Below, in pieces: positions 12,926 through 17,394 of a stretch of 17,394 nt of DNA. The stretch lies in the NCBI GenBank assembly GCA_002305685.1, contig DBQB01000040.1, positions 1 through 17,394 of the forward strand. The letters run 5' to 3'. The notes under the pieces were generated by a model that worked only from the letters and a program-made list of their open reading frames with translations, ran no database searches and was not told the DNA's origin. The stretch comes from Ruminococcaceae bacterium UBA1405. GTDB taxonomy: Bacteria; Bacillota; Clostridia; Oscillospirales; Ruminococcaceae. Made by a program: the position numbers and the translations under genes. Numbering within the stretch: position 1 is the stretch's first letter; every line of letters begins with the position of its first letter.

Positions 12926-14202
12926 TTAGAATTCACGACCTGCAAACCGTAACCGCAGAAGGAACAGCAGTGGTTTACGTCCGGTATAAAGTTGGCGCCA
13001 CAGGACGGGCACTCCTTTTCGACGAAAAATCTGCCGTCCCCTTTTCTTCTTTCGGGATACCGCGCCCTTTGCAGGGTAAGCGTCCTCCTGTGTTTTTTGG
13101 TATACGGTTTGTCCCCACTGGGAAGATAGGTTTCGCTGATGTATACTTTGACCGTTATCGTGGTGGTTTCTTCCGTATTGACCACCTTCTTCAAAAGGAT
13201 CGTACCGACACTGTAATCCATCAGGTCGCTGCTGTGTGCTTCCTGATCCAGCGCCTCAATGATACAAGAGCGCAGATAGTTTTCGGAATAGCGGACAATG
13301 GCTCCCACCAGCTTCTCCTGCCCCATGGTCCGGTAAGCGGCAATCGCCAGGATCGCCGCTACCACCAGGACGGCAGCGCCCACACCCGCCGCCAGGGAGA
13401 CCATGGTATTCCTGATGAGCCAGAGGCAAAAGAACACACAGACAAACAGGATCGCCGCCGACGCCAACAGCAGCAGTGCATTGCGCAGATTGGTCCCGAT
13501 CTGCTCGTAGATCTCAAAGGCTTCGGTCTGCCAATCGTAGAAGTCGCTTTGCAGCACGCCGCCGCAGTACGGGCAAACCGTCTGCTGGCTGTCAAGCGTC
13601 ACCTGCGCGCCGCAGGAGGGGCAGTTGATGGTTACGCTGTCCGCGTAGTAATTTTCCTTTTTCTGGGTGCGGTCGGAATTGCGGACATGCCGGGACTGAA
13701 GGATCCGGAGAAAGGCGTTTTTGCGATAGATCTCCTGGATCGGCCTGCCGCTTACCGTTGAGACAAAGCGTTCCAGCACACTGCACTGCAGGATGGACTC
13801 CCGCCACTCCCTGCCGTCATCGCTCCACCGTTTGAAGCCATTTTGGGGCAGCGGCACAACATCGGTCACCCGGATCTCCTGGCAAAGGTCCTGCCGGCTG
13901 AGGCTGTCCATCTGCCGCTCGATCTTCCTGCGGAAATTCCGGTCCATTCTGGCGGGCAGCAGCCGCTTATCCGACTTCCACAGCGGGATCATCACCTTCT
14001 CAAACGCCTTGCGAATCTCACCGTGCAGCTTTTTCCCCTGCAGGGGCGTATCGCATTTCGCCAGCAGCCGCCTGCGCTTTGCCCTCTTGAAGTTTTTCGG
14101 CAGCAGGCCGGAAAGGTCGACATGGATGACCTTCTCCCCAATGGAGAAGAAGTAGAGGATGGCAACCGCCGCCGCTATTAGGAACGCTTCTGACACATTC
14201 AT
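12898..14202 (-). CDS. membrane protein with two zinc ribbons, Tim44-like duplicated modules
   Basis: The 434-residue protein has an N-terminal membrane segment (about 6-22). An alpha/beta region follows, ending in a first zinc ribbon (Cys194, 197, 210, 213) followed by FYDW. Two more membrane segments lie at about 241-263 and 266-290. A second alpha/beta region ends in a second ribbon (Cys398, 401, 412 or 413, 416) followed by VNSKW. Each half therefore has the layout Tim44-like fold, CPSCGA ribbon, aromatic motif, typical of bacterial Tim44-like zinc-ribbon proteins of unknown function. The start is ATG 14200-14202 with AGGAAGG upstream; the frame continues to 14229 without support. It starts 23 bases after the DUF3592-like gene and is last in the operon. 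A role in protein handling at the membrane is only a guess. Confidence 0.8.
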   Translation of the reverse strand: MNVSEAFLIAAAVAILYFFSIGEKVIHVDLSGLLPKNFKRAKRRRLLAKCDTPLQGKKLHGEIRKAFEKVMIPLWKSDKRLLPARMDRNFRRKIERQMDSLSRQDLCQEIRVTDVVPLPQNGFKRWSDDGREWRESILQCSVLERFVSTVSGRPIQEIYRKNAFLRILQSRHVRNSDRTQKKENYYADSVTINCPSCGAQVTLDSQQTVCPYCGGVLQSDFYDWQTEAFEIYEQIGTNLRNALLLLASAAILFVCVFFCLWLIRNTMVSLAAGVGAAVLVVAAILAIAAYRTMGQEKLVGAIVRYSENYLRSCIIEALDQEAHSSDLMDYSVGTILLKKVVNTEETTTITVKVYISETYLPSGDKPYTKKHRRTLTLQRARYPERRKGDGRFFVEKECPSCGANFIPDVNHCCSFCGYGLQVVNSKWIVQAVGK

Positions 14203-14225
14203 AGAGCACCTTCCTGTCTGACCGA

Positions 14226-14819
14226 TCAATTCCTTTTGCGTTTTTGTTTTTTATCCGGTTCTTTTTGCGGCGCGCCCGGCCTTTTGCTGTATATGTCGTA
14301 AACCATCGCTGCGGTGACAACGAGGCCCACAGGGATCACCCCGCAGTAAATGAGAAAACCAATGGGATTGAGGTCCGGCTCTATCTTGTAATCCCCATCT
14401 CTGCTCCTGTAAACCTCAATCTGAATGGTATCGCCCTTTTCCAGCTGATCGTAGGCCTGTTTTCTTTCAGGATCATCTGCATAGGCAACCAGCTCATAGT
14501 TTCCCTTATAGGTCTTTCCATCAACCACGAACGAAACCTTCATCCGGTAGCTTCTTTTGATCAGACGCTCGCTCTCGTTTTTAAATTCATAGATACCCTT
14601 GGCATCGTGTTTTTCATCGCTGGTCGACAGCTTCTCAATCACAGCATCAACTGTCAGGGTATCCGTCCTGTTCTCATAATCGTCGGCGGCAATCAGGCTG
14701 GTCACAATCCCGATGATTCCAGCCACAACCAGACCGATACCCACCACCAGTCCGAGGATGGTGATGAACCAATCTTCCCTGCGTTCCTTTCGTTTCCGCT
14801 GTTCCCAATAGTCGCTCAT
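14226..14819 (-). CDS. DUF3592-like two-transmembrane protein
   Basis: The 197-residue protein has a basic N-terminus (DYWEQRKRKERRED) and a first membrane helix (about 18-43, FITILGLVVGIGLVVAGIIGIV). An extracytoplasmic beta-rich region follows with SFVVDGKTYKGNYELVAYAD and KGDTIQIEVYRSRDGDYKIEP, then a second helix (about 150-172, IGFLIYCGVIPVGLVVTAAMVY) and a Lys-rich tail. VDGKxYxG plus a pair of flanking helices is the DUF3592 pattern; the function is unknown. The start is ATG 14817-14819 with GGAGGTG about six bases upstream, preferred over the frame's beginning at 14840. It is in the envelope operon between lipoprotein B and the zinc-ribbon membrane protein. Bases 14820-14920 hold no gene. 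Confidence 0.8.
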   Translation of the reverse strand: MSDYWEQRKRKERREDWFITILGLVVGIGLVVAGIIGIVTSLIAADDYENRTDTLTVDAVIEKLSTSDEKHDAKGIYEFKNESERLIKRSYRMKVSFVVDGKTYKGNYELVAYADDPERKQAYDQLEKGDTIQIEVYRSRDGDYKIEPDLNPIGFLIYCGVIPVGLVVTAAMVYDIYSKRPGAPQKEPDKKQKRKRN

Positions 14820-14920
14820 AGCAACACCTCCAATCAACATACTGAAACATTATGGGGCCGTCTGTCTTCCAGAGTGCGCCGGCAGAGCAGGGTTTCTGTT
14901 CCGCTGCCTCCCCCTTTGTC

Positions 14921-15949
14921 TCACCCGACCCCGAGCGCCGTCCAGACGCCATAGATGCCGTCAAAGGCATAGATGAGGCCGCCGCCCACGGCATAATAGG
15001 CCTCTCTGACGAAGTACTCATCGTGATCGGTACCAAGGGCAAAGACCAGGCACACCTGACCGTTGATCATCTCCGTAGTGTCGGTATACATCAGGCTCAT
15101 CCCCTGCTGCATCGCCATCTGGATCTCTTCGGTCTGCAGCAGCTGATCGAACGCGTCCTGCACCTCGGCTTCTCCGATCTCGGTCTCGTAGATCGAGAAG
15201 TCGTACACCCCGGGGTCCCTCGCCAGACGGCCGTCTTCCATGGAAAGGCCCGGATATACCTCAATGGTTTCGTTACCGTCGGTGACGCTGACCAGCACAT
15301 TGGAGTAAAGATCGCTGACGTTGCACTTCACAAGTTGCACCTCGCCGGGGAACCCTTCAATAGGCATGCTCCTGTCCACCATATATTCGCCGGATTGAGT
15401 CATGTCGGCCGAGAACAGCGTGATCGTCACGTTTTCACTGCCCGGCACAATGGCATACAGCTCATCTCCTTCGCCTATCCAGAGCCACGCCGTGTTGAGG
15501 AAGGGATACTGATTCCCAAGCTCGCTGTGGGCGACGTAATCCCGCAGGTCTACCTCGCCGCTCTCGCTGTCCACATAACCCATATAGGCGATGCCCACCA
15601 GGTTCCCGCTTCGGGTGATTTCATCCCGCAGCGCCAGCAGGGCGGTATCTTCCTCTTCTGTCATCCATACATACTCCGGGCAGGCAGGGATTTCACTGTC
15701 GGAAGAGGGCGCTTGTTCCTGAGCGGAGACTTCCTCGCTGCCGGAAGAAGGCGCGGGAGCCGATTCCGGAGCGGGAGACGCCTCGCTGCCGGAAGAAGGA
15801 ATAGGAACAGATTCGCTCACGCTGCTGTCAGAGTTTCCAGAGCCACCCTGCTCCTTCAGCTGTTCCAAAGCCTCCAGGGCACTGCAGCCGGAAAATAACA
15901 ACAGAACCAGCAAGAGTGAGAGCGGCCCGCTCATCCATCTTTTCTCCAT
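14921..15949 (-). CDS. Ser/Pro-rich lipoprotein B
   Basis: The 342-residue protein has a type II signal peptide: KR, a hydrophobic run LLLVLLLF, and lipobox FSGC with Cys22. It is probably lipid-anchored outside the membrane. A low-complexity spacer (about 35-85) with repeated PSSGSE units follows, then a folded domain of about 250 residues that I do not recognise (VWMTEEEDTALLALRDEI, GIAYMGYVDS, AYYAVGGGLIYAFDGIYGVW). Two close starts exist; AGGAGGA is one base from ATG 15953-15955 but seven from ATG 15947-15949, so the latter is chosen. The gene begins 12 bases after the stop of lipoprotein A, with its Shine-Dalgarno overlapping that region, so the two are in one operon. Confidence 0.85.
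   Translation of the reverse strand: MEKRWMSGPLSLLLVLLLFSGCSALEALEQLKEQGGSGNSDSSVSESVPIPSSGSEASPAPESAPAPSSGSEEVSAQEQAPSSDSEIPACPEYVWMTEEEDTALLALRDEITRSGNLVGIAYMGYVDSESGEVDLRDYVAHSELGNQYPFLNTAWLWIGEGDELYAIVPGSENVTITLFSADMTQSGEYMVDRSMPIEGFPGEVQLVKCNVSDLYSNVLVSVTDGNETIEVYPGLSMEDGRLARDPGVYDFSIYETEIGEAEVQDAFDQLLQTEEIQMAMQQGMSLMYTDTTEMINGQVCLVFALGTDHDEYFVREAYYAVGGGLIYAFDGIYGVWTALGVG
15733..15799. repeat. 19-base direct repeats in the lipoprotein B spacer
   Basis: CCTCGCTGCCGGAAGAAGG occurs at 15733-15751 and again at 15781-15799. It encodes the repeated SSGSE-type units of the lipoprotein's Ser/Pro-rich spacer. Such in-frame repeats can change copy number by slippage and so vary spacer length. Confidence 0.7.
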
Positions 15950-15961
15950 GATCATTCCTCC

Positions 15962-16783
15962 TCAGAGCCACGGATCCTGGGATGCAGGCAGCCGGATACC
16001 GGTGAGCACATTGGAATATTCCCAAAGGAAATACTGGCCATCCTTTTCCCGCAGGGTGATACGCCGTCTGCTGTCCGCACCAGTAGTAGCCACCTGAATA
16101 TAAAGATAGCCTTCTTCCGCCTTCGTGGGATCATCATAGATCAGCAAGGTCCAGGGGGTATCGGGCGTATAGTCATTTTCCGGGGTTGCTCCCTCGAAAT
16201 ATGCGCTGGGAAGATAGGATTTCTCCCGCAGGCGATCTTTCAGAAAATCCTTGTCCATATCATTCATCGGCCGCGGTCCACGCAGCAGATCAATCATTGC
16301 AAGTCCGTCATCGACGGAGTCCACATAACGCACCAGAGAGGCAACGAAGAAAGCGCCTACGTTACGGGCGTCACTTTGCGGATAAACCGTCAGTAACGCC
16401 TGCAAATCCTGGGCTGTCTGCGGCAGCTGTTCAAAAGTCACCTTTATTCCACCGTCCACCGATTCCACTTTTAACGCCTTGGCGGTATCGTATACTTCCT
16501 GTTCACTTTCCGGTTTCTCCATCGTTTGGGAAGAAGCGGGAGCAGAAGACTGGGAAGAGGCCGGGACGGAGGACTCAGAGGATGCTGAGGCGGAGGACTT
16601 CGCCGGTGTGTTTGAAGAAAAACTGGCTTTTTCCGACGGACTGGATTCCGACCTGCTCATAGAAACCGATGCTGAAGTACTGCCAGACAAACTGTTATCT
16701 CCTTGTTTTGGTCCCATCAAATTTGCTGCGTCACATCCCGCAAACAGGACAAGCAGCGTCAATGTGAGGATGATTTTTTTCAT
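15962..16783 (-). CDS. Ser-rich lipoprotein A (DUF6935-like)
   Basis: The 273-residue protein has a lipoprotein signal peptide (MKKIILTLTLLVLFAGC, Cys17). A Ser-rich spacer (about 30-87) and a C-terminal domain (about 95-273) follow. The domain contains LLRGPRPMNDMDKDFLKDRL, YLPSAYFEGATPENDYTP and ATTGADSRRRITLREKDGQYFLWEYSNVLTGIR. These phrases match my recollection of the DUF6935 family, often found in clostridial lipoproteins of unknown function; the assignment is from memory and unverified. The start is ATG 16781-16783 with AAAGGGG upstream; the frame continues to 16810 without support. It is first in the envelope operon, directly after the terminator of the DUF4870-type gene, and no clear separate promoter is visible. 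Confidence 0.82.
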   Translation of the reverse strand: MKKIILTLTLLVLFAGCDAANLMGPKQGDNSLSGSTSASVSMSRSESSPSEKASFSSNTPAKSSASASSESSVPASSQSSAPASSQTMEKPESEQEVYDTAKALKVESVDGGIKVTFEQLPQTAQDLQALLTVYPQSDARNVGAFFVASLVRYVDSVDDGLAMIDLLRGPRPMNDMDKDFLKDRLREKSYLPSAYFEGATPENDYTPDTPWTLLIYDDPTKAEEGYLYIQVATTGADSRRRITLREKDGQYFLWEYSNVLTGIRLPASQDPWL

Positions 16784-16821
16784 AGTGATCCCCTTTCCAT
16801 CAAGTCGCATGGCTGGCGGAG

Positions 16822-16862
16822 AAAAAGGGGATGCTCCACGCCAAAGAGGTAAGCATCCCCTT
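16822..16862 (-). terminator. rho-independent terminator after the DUF4870-type gene
   Basis: A perfect 11-bp stem (16825-16835 with 16852-16862) has a 16-base loop. On the minus strand it is followed by TTTTTCTCC. It lies about 50 bases after the DUF4870-type stop codon and only about 40 bases before the start of lipoprotein A, so lipoprotein expression may depend partly on read-through. Confidence 0.88.
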
Positions 16863-16913
16863 AAAATTCATCCGTTACTTGTGGCTAGTCTGCCATGCGT
16901 ATTGTCGGTTTGG

Positions 16914-17394
16914 TTACTTCAAAAGCTTAATCCCACCGATAAGCGGTAGAGGCTTGGTCTGACCCTTTACCGCATGGATGATCCCCACAAGTGCAAAAAT
17001 ACAGAAGATCAGGGTGAGGATTCCAAAAAGTCCGGAAACTACCAGGGTCAGGACAGGGCTGATTTCTATCAAAATACTGGTCAATACGTTGGACAACACA
17101 CTGGAAATCATTGTAAGAATGAACAGGACAAGACCCTGGTTGGCGTGATATCTGGCAAAAGGATCCTGCTTCGCGGCAAACATGGGAATCAGAACCAGAA
17201 TTCCGAAATATGCCAATACCGCCATTCCTTTTTTCATCTGGGTATCGGTGAGAGTGCCGCCCAACCCCGTCTGTTGATAAATCGACTGCGTGGCAGGCGT
17301 TTGCGACTGGTTATACGGCTGTTGATATGCAGGTTGCTGCGATGGCTGCTGGTATGCAGACTGCTGGGGCTGCTGCTGATATGCAGGCTGCTGG
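16914..17394 (-). CDS. DUF4870-like membrane protein with Gln-rich N-terminus (partial)
   Basis: The frame is open to the window edge, so the true start lies outside. The visible 159 residues begin with about 40 residues of Gln/Pro/Tyr/Ala repeats (QQPAY and QQPSQQPAYQQPY types), a flexible cytosolic tail. A membrane domain follows with AVLAYFGILVLIPMF, DPFARYHANQGLVLFI, a central hydrophobic segment and IFALVGIIHAVKGQTKPLPLIGGIKLL. Tyr-His-xx-Gln-Gly plus the C-terminal PLIG is characteristic of the DUF4870/Tic20-like small membrane protein family; the function is unknown. A TTG at 17262-17264 could start a shorter 116-residue form, but the repeat-rich upstream frame looks genuine. It ends at a strong terminator and is separate from the lipoproteins. 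Confidence 0.85.
   Translation of the reverse strand, partial: QQPAYQQQPQQSAYQQPSQQPAYQQPYNQSQTPATQSIYQQTGLGGTLTDTQMKKGMAVLAYFGILVLIPMFAAKQDPFARYHANQGLVLFILTMISSVLSNVLTSILIEISPVLTLVVSGLFGILTLIFCIFALVGIIHAVKGQTKPLPLIGGIKLLK

Noticed and set aside
12913..13761. Plus-strand frame of 282 codons opposite the zinc-ribbon membrane protein
   Set aside because: It is antisense to a protein with two clear zinc ribbons and membrane helices; the translation is low-quality and unassignable.
14852..15898. Plus-strand frame of 348 codons opposite lipoprotein B
   Set aside because: Lipoprotein B has a signal peptide, lipobox, ribosome binding site and operon position; the antisense frame is a by-product of GC-rich codons.
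1..17394. CRISPR arrays, tRNA or rRNA genes and insertion sequences
   Set aside because: No regularly spaced repeats, tRNA cloverleaf or CCA-type ends, rRNA signature or DDE transposase were seen on either strand by eye.

Overview
The window looks like a Clostridia-type Firmicute chromosome. The evidence is AGGAGG-type ribosome binding sites on most genes, strong sigma-A promoters, a Gram-positive SOS box, and protein families (YolD, triple serine recombinases, short Tn916-type sigma factors) common in gut clostridia. This assignment is inference. Every convincing gene is on the minus strand, so transcription runs from high to low coordinates.

Left flank (1-2285): two independently transcribed metabolic genes, a ketopantoate reductase-family oxidoreductase (70-1011) and an Asp/Glu racemase-family protein (1182-1865). 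Each has a good sigma-A promoter and a terminator separates them. A 346-base stretch without a convincing gene (1940-2285) follows and contains a near-perfect 26-bp palindrome.

Central island (about 2286-12621): a putative mobile or formerly mobile module. In transcription order it holds: a LexA-type SOS-box promoter, an ImmA/IrrE metallopeptidase and a small zinc-ribbon protein with a suspected frameshift; a long hairpin and an apparently structured RNA leader before a short sigma-70-like factor; a GC-rich 513-base noncoding stretch; a MazF/PemK toxin whose 3' end overlaps a 53-codon gene; three overlapping serine recombinase genes, the middle one without a catalytic domain; a metallophosphoesterase; a UUCG-loop terminator; then a DUF1016_N/Y-family DNA polymerase fusion and a YolD-like protein, closed by a strong terminator. 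No relaxase or conjugation gene is visible. The element may be an integrative island without its own transfer genes, or a decayed one. Its exact ends could not be defined.

Right flank (12898-17394): probably a host envelope cluster. In transcription order it holds a DUF4870-type membrane protein cut by the window edge, a terminator, two Ser-rich lipoproteins (the first resembling DUF6935), a DUF3592-like membrane protein, and a membrane protein with two zinc ribbons in a duplicated Tim44-like arrangement.

The most interesting points are the DUF1016_N-polymerase fusion with an internal start site, the SOS-box promoter on immA, the structured leader before the sigma factor, and the catalytic-domain-less recombinase between two complete ones. 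Together they suggest an island that couples DNA damage, site-specific recombination and error-prone synthesis. That coupling is a hypothesis, not something the sequence proves.
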